A stretch of DNA of 64,000 bases from Paraburkholderia sp. CNPSo 3274 (GTDB taxonomy: Bacteria; Pseudomonadota; Gammaproteobacteria; Burkholderiales; Burkholderiaceae). Positions within the stretch are counted from its first letter, which is position 1, and the number at the start of each line of letters is the position of its first letter. The translations under genes and the position numbers were made by a program. Positions 44,434 to 52,452 of the stretch are shown here, one piece after another. Under the pieces are notes generated by a model, which saw only the letters and a program-made list of their open reading frames with translations, made no database searches and had not been told where the DNA came from. The stretch lies in contig NZ_JAMBPR010000004.1 in the NCBI RefSeq assembly GCF_024206475.1, positions 124,001 to 188,000 on the forward strand, given 5' to 3'.

Positions 44434-45890
44434 TACACGCCCCAGTGCGGAATGTGATGCGAGCCGAGCGAAACACACACGTTTTTCGGCTCGAGGAACA
44501 CTTCATAGCTCCACGTGCCGCCTTCGCGGCCCACGCCCGAAGCCTTCGTGCCGCCGAACGGCTGGCGCAGGTCGCGCACGTTCTGGCTGTTCACGAAGCA
44601 CATGCCCGCTTCGACGGCGGCGGCCACGCGCAGCGCGCGGCCAGTGTTCTCGGTCCACACGTAGCTGGACAGACCATAGGCGATGTCGTTGGAAAGGCGG
44701 ATCGCGTGAGCTTCGTCTTCGAAGGGAATCAGGCACGCAACCGGGCCGAAGATTTCTTCCTGGGCGATGCGCATGCGGTTATCGACATCGACGAACACGG
44801 TCGGCTGAACGAAGTTTCCCTTCTTCACCGCGTCGGGCAGCGCCGGCGCGTCGAGGCCGCCGCACGCGAGCGTCGCGCCTTCCTTCGGCCCGAGTTCGAT
44901 ATAGCTGCGTACTTTCGCGAGATGGCCCTGGCTGATCATCGGGCCGACGATGGTTTTCTCGTCGAGCGGATCGCCCACGCTAATGCGCTTCGCACGCTCG
45001 ACGAAGCGCTCAGCGAACTTCGCGTAGATCGAACGTTGCACGAGAATACGCGAGCCGGCCGTGCAGCGCTCGCCGTTGTTCGAGAAGATCATGAACACGG
45101 CGGCGTCGAGCGCGCGCTCGAAATCGGCGTCGTCGAAGATCACGAACGGCGATTTGCCGCCCAGCTCCATCGAGAACTTCTTGAGGCCCGCGGCCTGTAC
45201 GATGCGGTTGCCCGTGGCCGTCGAGCCCGTGAACGAAACCGCGCGCACATCGGGGTGCGCAACGAGCGGCTCGCCCGCTTCCTTGCCATAGCCATGCACG
45301 ATATTGAGCACGCCCGCCGGAATGCCCGCGTCGAGCGCGAACTGGCCGAGCATCGAGGCCGTGAGCGGCGATAGCTCGCTCATCTTCAGCACAGCGGTAT
45401 TGCCGAACGCGAGGCAGGGTGCGACCTTCCACGTTGCGGTCATGAACGGCACGTTCCAGGGCGAGATGAGCGCGCACACGCCCACGGGATGAAACAGCGT
45501 GTAGTTCAGATGTGTGGACGTGGGGTAGGTGTGGCCGTCCACGGCGGTACAGACTTCGGCGAAGTAGCTGAAGTTGTCGGCGGCGCGCGGCACGAGTTGC
45601 TTGCCGGTTTGCGAAATGGTCTGGCCCGTGTCCTTCGTTTCGGTCTGCGCGATTTCGGGCACGTGCTTCGCGATCAGCTCGCCGAGCTTGCGAATCGCCT
45701 TCGCGCGCTCGGCGGCGGGCTTTGCCGCCCATGCGGGAAACGCGTCCTTCGCGGCGCGCACCGCGAGATCGACTTCCTCCGCGCCGCCGCGCGCCACTTC
45801 CGCGAGCACGTCCTGGTTCGCCGGATTCACGGTTTCGAAGTAGTCGCGCCCGGTGTGCGCGCGGCCGTTGATGAGATGATCGATGCGCAT
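44433..45890 (-). CDS. hpaE: 5-carboxymethyl-2-hydroxymuconate semialdehyde dehydrogenase
   Basis: A 485-residue NAD-dependent aldehyde dehydrogenase; E. coli HpaE has 488. It oxidises the ring-cleavage product of HpaD. The catalytic Glu is in MELGGKSPFVIF and the catalytic Cys in NNGERCTAGSR. SFTGSTATG marks the cofactor site. ATG 45890 gives the expected start (MRIDHLINGR); the frame runs on upstream into the hpaG2 region without homology. The gene follows hpaG2 by 34 bp. Confidence 0.95.
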   Translation of the reverse strand: MRIDHLINGRAHTGRDYFETVNPANQDVLAEVARGGAEEVDLAVRAAKDAFPAWAAKPAAERAKAIRKLGELIAKHVPEIAQTETKDTGQTISQTGKQLVPRAADNFSYFAEVCTAVDGHTYPTSTHLNYTLFHPVGVCALISPWNVPFMTATWKVAPCLAFGNTAVLKMSELSPLTASMLGQFALDAGIPAGVLNIVHGYGKEAGEPLVAHPDVRAVSFTGSTATGNRIVQAAGLKKFSMELGGKSPFVIFDDADFERALDAAVFMIFSNNGERCTAGSRILVQRSIYAKFAERFVERAKRISVGDPLDEKTIVGPMISQGHLAKVRSYIELGPKEGATLACGGLDAPALPDAVKKGNFVQPTVFVDVDNRMRIAQEEIFGPVACLIPFEDEAHAIRLSNDIAYGLSSYVWTENTGRALRVAAAVEAGMCFVNSQNVRDLRQPFGGTKASGVGREGGTWSYEVFLEPKNVCVSLGSHHIPHWGV

Positions 45891-45924
45891 GTCTAACGTA
45901 TTCCGTGTTCGATTCGTTGGCGGA

Positions 45925-46680
45925 TCAGCGGCCGTAGTCGGCGTCGCTCGCGATGGTGTTGACGAGACGGCCCAGACCGTCGATCTCGCACACCACTTCG
46001 TCGCCCGCATTCACGTTGACGACGCCTTCGGGCGTCCCGGTCAGAATGACGTCGCCGGGGGCGAGCGTCATGAAACCGCTCAAATACTCGATGAGATCCG
46101 CGATGCCGGTGACGAAATCGCGCGTGTTGCCGTTCTGCTTGAGTTCGCCGTTCACGTAAGTGCGCAGGCCGAGCGCGTTGACGTTGGCGATATCGGCGGC
46201 GTTGACGAACCAGGGGCCCAGCACGGTGCCGCCGTCGCGGTTTTTCACGCGCAGGTTCGGGCGGTAGTAGTTCTCCAGGTAGTCGCGGATCGCGTAGTCG
46301 TTCGCGATCGTGTAGCCGGCCACGTACTGCATGGCGTCCGCGCGCTTCACGTTTTGCGCGGTGCGGCCGATCACGACGGCAAGCTCGCACTCGTAGTGCA
46401 TGAACGTGACGTCGGCGGGGCGGCGCGTGGTGCCGCGATGGCCGATCACGCTGCCCGGCCCCTTGAGGAACACGAGCGGCTCTTCCTGCTTCGAGAATTG
46501 CAGCTCTTTGGCGTGCTCGGCGTAATTGAGCCCAAGTGCGAAGATCGTGCCGGGCTCGAAAGGCGCGAGCCAGACGACTTCGTGCTCCTCGCGCACGCGG
46601 CCGTCGGCGAGCCGCACGCGGTTTCCTTCGGGCGTGGCTTCGTGTATGGCGCCTGCATAGGCAACGCGTCCGCGCATCAT
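45925..46680 (-). CDS. hpaG2: decarboxylase/isomerase subunit, C-terminal half type (HpaG2)
   Basis: A 251-residue fumarylacetoacetate-hydrolase-fold protein. It matches the second half of the two-domain E. coli HpaG, which decarboxylates 5-oxopent-3-ene-1,2,5-tricarboxylate and isomerises the product. The metal site is in ALGLNYAEHAKE and HYECELAVVIGR; LTGTPEGVVNVNAGDEV marks the end of the fold. It starts at ATGATG overlapping the hpaG1 stop by 4 bp, so both halves are made together. Confidence 0.92.
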   Translation of the reverse strand: MMRGRVAYAGAIHEATPEGNRVRLADGRVREEHEVVWLAPFEPGTIFALGLNYAEHAKELQFSKQEEPLVFLKGPGSVIGHRGTTRRPADVTFMHYECELAVVIGRTAQNVKRADAMQYVAGYTIANDYAIRDYLENYYRPNLRVKNRDGGTVLGPWFVNAADIANVNALGLRTYVNGELKQNGNTRDFVTGIADLIEYLSGFMTLAPGDVILTGTPEGVVNVNAGDEVVCEIDGLGRLVNTIASDADYGR

Positions 46681-47447
46681 GCTTGTGCTCCCCGCGCCAC
46701 GCCTGCCGCGACGAATTCGATTTCGAGCGGCGCCCAGTCTCCAATGGAGATCGCTGCACGCGCACCGGCTTGAACCACGGGTGCGCCATGTGGCACGCCG
46801 AGCGTGATGACGTCGCCGGGGGCGAGCGTCATGAAGTCGGTGACATCGGCGAGCAACTGGGCGACGCCGCGAACGCTCGTGGCCGTGGTTGCATGGAAGG
46901 CCGCGCCGCCTTCGATGTGCACCGCAATGGCAAGCCGATCGGGATCGGCCACATGCCGGCGCGCGACCACGGCGGGGCCGATTACGCAGAAGTTGTCGCG
47001 CGCGCGAAATCGCACCGAGGGGCGATAGACGCTCGCGTGCGGCACGCTCAGATCGGCCACGAGCGTATAACCCGCGATGTAATCGAATGCTTCATGTGCT
47101 GCGACGCGCGCGGCAGTCCGCCCAATCACGACGCCGAGCGACGCGCCCACTTGAACGCCATCATCGCCGGGCACGACCACGCGCGCGCGGTGGCCCGAGA
47201 GCGTGTTGCGCGGCTTCAGGTAGAGAATGGGCGCGCGCGGCGGCGTTTTATAAGGGGGCGCGTTCACGGCGTCGCCCAGCGCTTCTAGCGCGTGGCGGTC
47301 GTTGAGCAGCGTGCCGTAGACAGCGCCGCTCACGGGTGCCCGGCAACGCGTGCCCGTGGCGAGCAGCGCGCGCATGGCAGCGGCGGCTACGTCGCGCGGC
47401 AAGGCCTCGCCTTCGACGTGCAGCAGATGATCGGCAACGGAAAACAT
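46677..47447 (-). CDS. hpaG1: decarboxylase/isomerase subunit, N-terminal half type (HpaG1)
   Basis: A 256-residue FAH-fold protein, partner of HpaG2 and first gene of the operon. Metal-site and fold marks are present but more diverged: GASLGVVIGRTAARV and LAPGDVITLGVPHGAP. In enteric bacteria both halves form one polypeptide; separate genes are usual in Burkholderia-type clusters. ATG 47447 (MFSVADHLLHV) is my preferred start; GTG 47465 is possible and neither has a clear ribosome site. It is divergent from hpaR. Confidence 0.88.
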   Translation of the reverse strand: MFSVADHLLHVEGEALPRDVAAAAMRALLATGTRCRAPVSGAVYGTLLNDRHALEALGDAVNAPPYKTPPRAPILYLKPRNTLSGHRARVVVPGDDGVQVGASLGVVIGRTAARVAAHEAFDYIAGYTLVADLSVPHASVYRPSVRFRARDNFCVIGPAVVARRHVADPDRLAIAVHIEGGAAFHATTATSVRGVAQLLADVTDFMTLAPGDVITLGVPHGAPVVQAGARAAISIGDWAPLEIEFVAAGVARGAQA

Positions 47448-47484
47448 GGCTTGGATTGGCTTCACGGAAACACTAATATGTGAG

Positions 47485-47504
47485 TGATAGTGCGCTTGCT
47501 ATCA
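47485..47504. promoter_or_regulatory. candidate HpaR operator
   Basis: TGATAG (47485-47490) and CTATCA (47499-47504) form an inverted repeat with an 8-bp centre. It lies in the 141-bp divergent region between hpaG1 and hpaR and could let HpaR repress both. Confidence 0.5.
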
Positions 47505-47588
47505 TCCGTCGTCAATCGTCGATGAGAATTTTCCGGGTTTCCCCTGGGCCGCCCAGTTCCTCGAATTCCCCGTTTAGCTGAAACCGCC

Positions 47589-48038
47589 ATGTCCGATACT
47601 TCGCGTCCGACCACTCGCGTCGCGCACCGCAACCTGCCCATGCTGCTGCTGCGCGCACGCGAAAAGATGATGGAACGCTTTCGCCCGCTCATCACGTCGC
47701 ACGGCCTCACCGAGCAGCAGTGGCGCGTGATACGTGCGCTCAACGAAAGCGGACCGCTCGAGCCGCGGCAGATTTCCGACCTGTGCACGATATCCAGCCC
47801 GAGCATGGCGGGTGTGCTCGCGCGCATGGAGGCGCTCGGGCTCGTGACGAAGGAGCGTTTCGCCGACGACCAGCGGCGCGTGCTCGTCTCGCTCACGAAG
47901 AAGAGCCATCAGCTCGTGAAAGCGATTTCGAAGGAGCTGGAGGCGCGCTACAAGGCGCTGGAAGCGGAGGTGGGGCCGGAGGTCGTCGAGCGTGTGTATC
48001 GCGCGATTGACGATCTGCTCGCCGGGCTGGAGGAGTGA
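47589..48038 (+). CDS. hpaR: MarR-type repressor of homoprotocatechuate degradation
   Basis: A 149-residue MarR regulator. Residues about 15-110 match HpaR: RNLPMLLLRAREKMMERFRPLI, HGLTEQQWRVIRAL, SPSMAGVLARMEALGLV and DDQRRVLVSLT. HpaR represses the hpa meta-cleavage operon and itself until 4-hydroxyphenylacetate or homoprotocatechuate binds. It stands divergently beside the operon, which fits. A second MarR gene at the far end of the window's hpa cluster belongs to another unit. Confidence 0.92.
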   Translation: MSDTSRPTTRVAHRNLPMLLLRAREKMMERFRPLITSHGLTEQQWRVIRALNESGPLEPRQISDLCTISSPSMAGVLARMEALGLVTKERFADDQRRVLVSLTKKSHQLVKAISKELEARYKALEAEVGPEVVERVYRAIDDLLAGLEE

Positions 48039-48069
48039 GCGTGGCGCGACTTCAGGCGCGCTCGCGAGC

Positions 48070-48089
48070 AAAGGTGAGGTTTTTCGGGA
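48070..48089 (-). repeat. dispersed iteron copy
   Basis: AAAGGTGAGGTTTTTCGGGA on the plus strand. It lies in the 96-bp gap between hpaR and the convergent thioredoxin gene, so it is not in a promoter. Confidence 0.78.
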
Positions 48090-48134
48090 GGGTTCGCGCG
48101 GATAGTTCGGACCTCGTATGAGGGCCTGGCGCGA

Positions 48135-48446
48135 CTACGCGAGCGAAGCGAACGCCTCGTCGAGTTCGGCGGCGTTTTGCGGACGCACCACGCGCGCGAC
48201 TTCCACGCCGTCGCGCAGGAAAATCAGCGTGGGCCAGAGCTTCACGCGAAACGAGCGGCCTAGCGCGCGGCCCGGTCCATCTTCCACTTTCAGGCGACGC
48301 ACCTGTGAATTGCGCTCGAACGCCGCGCCGATCAGCGGTTGCGCGCCCTGGCAATAGCCGCACCAGTCGGTGCCGAATTCGACGACGGCGGCCCCCCTGA
48401 GCGAGTCGATTTCCTTGCGGGCGGGCGCGTTCGTTGCGTAGTTCAT
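48135..48446 (-). CDS. thioredoxin-like protein
   Basis: A 103-residue thioredoxin-fold protein with the active site WCGYC in EFGTDWCGYCQG; the canonical thioredoxin sequence is WCGPC, so Tyr replaces Pro. The cis-proline loop is KLWPTLIFLRDG. It is cytoplasmic with no signal. ATG 48446 has AGGA upstream; an earlier in-frame start at 48479 would add 11 residues. The substrate is unknown. Confidence 0.85.
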   Translation of the reverse strand: MNYATNAPARKEIDSLRGAAVVEFGTDWCGYCQGAQPLIGAAFERNSQVRRLKVEDGPGRALGRSFRVKLWPTLIFLRDGVEVARVVRPQNAAELDEAFASLA

Positions 48447-48548
48447 CGCGTGATTCCTCGTATTGGCATCTGCAGACATCTACGTACGATACCGCATCGC
48501 GCGGCATCGTTCAGGGTTCGCTTTGCCGCCCATAGGGGCGTTCGCGCG

Positions 48549-48568
48549 AGAGGTGAGGCTTTTCGGGA
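48549..48568 (-). repeat. dispersed iteron copy
   Basis: AGAGGTGAGGCTTTTCGGGA on the plus strand, 103 bp from the thioredoxin gene start. Confidence 0.75.
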
Positions 48569-48749
48569 GTGAGCATGTTTGCACGTGTCGACGCACCTTG
48601 AACGGAATTGAGCGAGCGCGTGGACTGTGCCGTCACGAGCAAAAATACCTTGAAAACAAGGGCGAAACGCAAAGCCAGCGCGTGATGCGGTGAGCGAGAA
48701 CCGATCGGCAGACGCACTCAAAGTGGCGTGGATCCGCGCTTCAAAGCAC

Positions 48750-48769
48750 AAAGGTGAGCGTTTTCGGGA
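48750..48769 (-). repeat. dispersed iteron copy
   Basis: AAAGGTGAGCGTTTTCGGGA on the plus strand, a perfect consensus copy. Confidence 0.8.
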
Positions 48770-48929
48770 GAGGCTGGAGTGCGCCATCGGCGATCATGTG
48801 CAGCGAGGCGAGGCACCTGCCTATCCATCGTGCGGAATCCATATTAGCCCTGATTTCAAGGCGTTTTTTACTCGCCGTGCGTGACGAAGCGACAAGCCGT
48901 CGCGCTCGCGGCCGCTGCGCGTGTGCGGC

Positions 48930-48949
48930 AAAGGTGAGAAGATTCGGGA
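48930..48949 (-). repeat. dispersed iteron copy
   Basis: AAAGGTGAGAAGATTCGGGA on the plus strand, 125 bp before the small acidic protein gene. Confidence 0.75.
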
Positions 48950-49073
48950 GTGCGCTTTGGGTTGACCCTCGCGCTGCCGGGCCTCGAATGGACGCCCGCA
49001 CCCGATGGGTATATAACATTGAAAAGTGCGGGGTTCTTTTGACTACTGCTCACCAAGGGAGATCGAGTTCATC

Positions 49074-49349
49074 ATGACGAGCGACGACACGCAAAAGCAG
49101 GACGCTCAAAAGCCTGGCGCCGGTTCATCGCAACCGGATCTGGAGAGTCTGAACGCCGCCTTCAGTCACGTCGACGAGGGCGTGAAATCCGGCAAGATCG
49201 CGGCGGGCGCGGCCAAAGGCCTCGTCTTCAGCCTCGTCGAAACGCTGGGCGCGCTGGTGGGCGACCCCGACCTGCCGCAACACGCGCGTTCGGGCTACGA
49301 AGGGTTGCTCGAAGCCGCGCGCGAACTGCGCGCCAAGCTGGAGCACTAG
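49074..49349 (+). CDS. small acidic hypothetical protein
   Basis: A 91-residue cytoplasmic protein with an acidic, Gln-rich start and two helices (SLNAAFSHVDEGVKSGKIAAGAAKGLVFSLVETLGAL and YEGLLEAARELRAKLEH). I recognise no family. ATG 49074 has GGGAG about 12 bases upstream. Confidence 0.6.
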   Translation: MTSDDTQKQDAQKPGAGSSQPDLESLNAAFSHVDEGVKSGKIAAGAAKGLVFSLVETLGALVGDPDLPQHARSGYEGLLEAARELRAKLEH

Positions 49350-49396
49350 TCGTTCTCAACGCGTGCGGCGGCTTTGCCGGGTAAGCAGCCGCACGC

Positions 49397-50665
49397 TCAC
49401 GCAGCCAGCAGGGCGGCCGCGAGGCCGTCCGGCGCTGCGCCGATGCGTAGCGCCGGCGTGCCGTGCCAGTCAGCGCAACGCTGCAGCGCCCGGCGCAAGT
49501 CGGCCACCAGACGGCCGCTCGCGCGTACGCCGGGTTCCAGATGCAACGACTTCACCTCGAACACCTGTTGCGCCCGATGCGCCTTTGCGTCGATTCGCCC
49601 GATAAGCCGCCCGCGATTCAAGATCGGCAGTACGAAGTAACCGTATTTGCGTTTCGCAGCCGGCACATAGCATTCCATGGCGTAATCGAAGTCGAATAGC
49701 GCGAGCGCTCGCTTGCGGTCCCACACCACTGGATCGAAGGGCGAGAGCAGGGTCGTGACCGTGGAGCCGAGCTTGCCGCTCGCCGCTTCGTCGATGAGCG
49801 CCGCGTGCTCGCGATGCACGAATGCGTCGTGTTTCCAGCCTTCCACTCGCACGGGCAGCAACGCGCCCGCGTCGGCGAGTGCGTGCAGGGCATCGGCATA
49901 CGGGCGGCGCGGCAGGCGGAAGTAGTCGGCGGCCCAGTCCGCGCGGATCACGCCGAGCGCGCGGCAGGAGCGCAAGAGCAGCTCGCGTTCCGCTTCGGCA
50001 CGTGGCGGCAGGTCGCGCGCGTCGTTCCAGTGCGGCAGCACGCGCTCGGCCACGTCGTACACACGCTGGAAGTTGTGCCGCTCGGCCACCATCAGCGCGC
50101 CGGTGGCGAACAGCACTTCCAGATGCCGCTTCTCCGGCTTCCAGTCCCACCAGCCGCTGCCTCTCGCGCCCTCGGCGCGCGCGAAGTCGGCGGAACGCAC
50201 GGCGCCATCGGCGCGAATGCGCTCGAGCAGCGCGTCGATCTCGTCACGGTATTGGTCATGCCATTCGGCCGCGTATTTCCAGCCCATGCCGGAAGGATCG
50301 AGCATGCGATGGCGCAGCAGCCCGTAGTCCTCGATGGGCAGGAAGCAGGCCTCGTGCGCCCAGTATTCGAACAGGCGCCCTTGCGCGAGGTGCGCGTCGA
50401 GCCAGGCCGGCTCGAACGCGCCAATGCGGCTGAACAGCACGAAATATGGACTGCGCGCGACCACGTGGATCGTGTCGATCTGCAACTGCGCCATGCGGCG
50501 GATCGCGTCGAGCACGTCGTCCTGCGTAGCCTTGCGGCGCGGCGGCGCGAGCAGCCCCTGCGCCGCGAGGTGCAGCGTACGAGCCGCCGCGAGCGGCAGA
50601 TTTAGCGAGGAACTGGCTTCGGCAACCGTGGGCGCTTCTGCAACATCCACAGCGCGCTCACGCAT
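49397..50665 (-). CDS. YcaQ-like winged-helix DNA glycosylase
   Basis: A 422-residue protein of the HTH_42/YcaQ family. E. coli YcaQ unhooks interstrand crosslinks and alkylated bases. Marks are LGLLAPP-like start, MAQLQIDTIHVVARSPYFVLFSR, RLFEYWAHEACFLPIEDY, and the C-terminal LSPFDPVVWDRKRALALFDFDYAMECYVPAAKRKYGYFVLPIL. The start ATG overlaps the stop of the preceding flavoprotein gene (ATGCGTGA), so the two are coupled. Which lesions it repairs here is unknown. Confidence 0.9.
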   Translation of the reverse strand: MRERAVDVAEAPTVAEASSSLNLPLAAARTLHLAAQGLLAPPRRKATQDDVLDAIRRMAQLQIDTIHVVARSPYFVLFSRIGAFEPAWLDAHLAQGRLFEYWAHEACFLPIEDYGLLRHRMLDPSGMGWKYAAEWHDQYRDEIDALLERIRADGAVRSADFARAEGARGSGWWDWKPEKRHLEVLFATGALMVAERHNFQRVYDVAERVLPHWNDARDLPPRAEAERELLLRSCRALGVIRADWAADYFRLPRRPYADALHALADAGALLPVRVEGWKHDAFVHREHAALIDEAASGKLGSTVTTLLSPFDPVVWDRKRALALFDFDYAMECYVPAAKRKYGYFVLPILNRGRLIGRIDAKAHRAQQVFEVKSLHLEPGVRASGRLVADLRRALQRCADWHGTPALRIGAAPDGLAAALLAA

Positions 50666-52406
50666 GGACGCCCGCAACCACCGTCACCGGTCGCAGCGCA
50701 GCGAGCCGTTGATGGATCTGCGCGACCACGGCCGCTCCTTCGCCCACCGCCGCGGCCACGCGCTTGGTCGAACCCGCGCGCGCGTCGCCGATCGCGTAGA
50801 CGCCTTCGACTGAAGTCGCGAGGCTGCACGACTCGTTGTCGCCGGTCAGCACGAAGCCGTGCGGGTCGAGCTTCACGCCGCACGCTCGCAGCCAGCCAGT
50901 GTTCGGGTCCGCACCCGTGAAGAGGAACAGGTGGCGCGAATCGAAATGGTCGACGCCCTCCGGGCACGGCATCTTCAGACGCACCGCGGCGAGGCCGCTG
51001 CTGTCTTCGTCCAGGCCGCCGATCTCGCTGTGCCCATGCACTCGCACGTTCGAGAGCGAGGCGACGCGGTCGATCAGATAGCGCGACATCGTCGATTCAA
51101 AACCGGCCTTGCGGATCAGCACGTCGATCTGGCGCGCATGCGTGGAGAGATAGACGATCGCCTGGCCCGCCGAATTGCCGCCGCCCACGAGCACGATGTT
51201 CTCGTGCTTGCAAAGCTTCGCCTCGACCGGGGAGGCCCAGTAGTAAATCCCGCGCCCGGTATAGCGATCGATACCCTCGATTGCGGGCTTGCGGTACACG
51301 GCGCCGCTCGCGATCACGACCGTATGCGCGCGCACGTCGCCGCTGCAGGTTTCGAGCCGGCGCGGTTCTTCATCGCAGATCAGCTTGCGCACCGAGACCG
51401 GAATGGCCACGTGCGCGCCGAACTTCTGCGCCTGCACGAACGCGCGGCCCGCGAGCGCCTGGCCGGATATGCCCGTGGGAAAGCCCAGATAGTTTTCGAT
51501 GCGCGAGCTGGCGCCCGCCTGGCCGCCGGGCGCGCGCGAGTCGAGCACGATCACCGAAAGGCCTTCGGAAGCGGCATAGACCGCCGTGGCGAGACCGGCC
51601 GGGCCCGCGCCCACCACGGCGACGTCGTAGACGCGCTCGCCGTCGAGCTCGGGCAGGATGCCGAGGCACGTGGCCAGTTCGGGGGCACTGGGATGGCGCA
51701 GCACCGACCCGTCGGGGCAGATCACGAGCGGCAGGTCTTCGCAGCGCGCAGCGAAACGCTCGATCACGCCGCAAAGCATGCCTTCGTCGCGCTCGTCGAG
51801 CACGGAATACGGATGGCCGTTGCGCGAGAGGAAGCCTTGCAGCGAAACGAGCGTGGGATCGTCGTGCTTGCCCACGAGAATCGGGCCGCCCGCGCCCTTT
51901 TCGATCAGCGATACACGGCGCAGGATCAGCGCGCGCACGATGCGCTCGCCGAGTTCGGCTTCGGCGACGATGGCTGCGCGCAGCCGCTCGGGCGGAATCA
52001 GGATCGCGTCGACGGGTTCCAGCGCCAGGCCGTCCACGAGCGCCGGGCCGCCCGAAAGCTGGCCCACTTCGGCGAGGAACTGCCCGCGCCCGTGCTCGAC
52101 GATGAGTCGCTCGCGGCCCAGTCCGTCGCGCTGGAACACTTTGACCGAACCGGAGAGCAGCACGAACATGCCGGGGCCGGTTTCGCCCGTGCGAAAGAGC
52201 AGTTCGCCCGTCGCCCACTGGCGCTGCTCGCCGAAGCGCGCAAGGCGCGCGATTTCGTCGTCGGTGAGCTGGGGGAACATCTGATGGCGCCGCGTGGAGA
52301 GCGTCGAGAATGGCGCTTCGGCGGGTTGCGGCTGCGTGTCGGAGTGCCGGCTCGCGGAAGGAAGTTCCGCGGATTCGGGAACTTCGGCTTCGGTGATCGT
52401 GCCCAT
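50658..52406 (-). CDS. FAD-dependent oxidoreductase with cyclic-nucleotide-type sensor domain
   Basis: A 582-residue protein. Residues about 40-160 are a CRP-like cyclic-nucleotide-binding domain (GPGMFVLLSGSVKVFQRDG). A short thioredoxin/response-like linker follows. From about 270 the sequence is a thioredoxin-reductase fold: VVGAGPAGLATAVYAASEG, the GGQAGASSRIENYLGFP motif, NADPH site VGGGNSAGQA and TGADPNTGWL. The redox CxxC of true thioredoxin reductases is absent; WASPVEAKLC stands at its place. It cannot reduce thioredoxin in the usual way. GAGGAG precedes ATG 52406. Confidence 0.85.
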   Translation of the reverse strand: MGTITEAEVPESAELPSASRHSDTQPQPAEAPFSTLSTRRHQMFPQLTDDEIARLARFGEQRQWATGELLFRTGETGPGMFVLLSGSVKVFQRDGLGRERLIVEHGRGQFLAEVGQLSGGPALVDGLALEPVDAILIPPERLRAAIVAEAELGERIVRALILRRVSLIEKGAGGPILVGKHDDPTLVSLQGFLSRNGHPYSVLDERDEGMLCGVIERFAARCEDLPLVICPDGSVLRHPSAPELATCLGILPELDGERVYDVAVVGAGPAGLATAVYAASEGLSVIVLDSRAPGGQAGASSRIENYLGFPTGISGQALAGRAFVQAQKFGAHVAIPVSVRKLICDEEPRRLETCSGDVRAHTVVIASGAVYRKPAIEGIDRYTGRGIYYWASPVEAKLCKHENIVLVGGGNSAGQAIVYLSTHARQIDVLIRKAGFESTMSRYLIDRVASLSNVRVHGHSEIGGLDEDSSGLAAVRLKMPCPEGVDHFDSRHLFLFTGADPNTGWLRACGVKLDPHGFVLTGDNESCSLATSVEGVYAIGDARAGSTKRVAAAVGEGAAVVAQIHQRLAALRPVTVVAGVHA

Positions 52407-52452
52407 CTGGCGGTTCTCCTCGTGCGGGCGGCTCGGGAGCGGGCCGCCCGGA

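Larger units (their letters stand above)
48447..49073. other. intergenic region with three iteron copies
   Basis: A 627-bp non-coding gap. It holds reverse-orientation iteron copies at 48549, 48750 and 48930. Frames in it lack coding character. Together with the copy at 48070 it forms the densest dispersed cluster. Confidence 0.6.

Noticed and set aside
48443..48787. 114-codon minus-strand frame between the thioredoxin gene and 49 kb
   Set aside because: It is Cys/Arg/Ser-rich without any domain and spans two iteron copies; judged non-coding.
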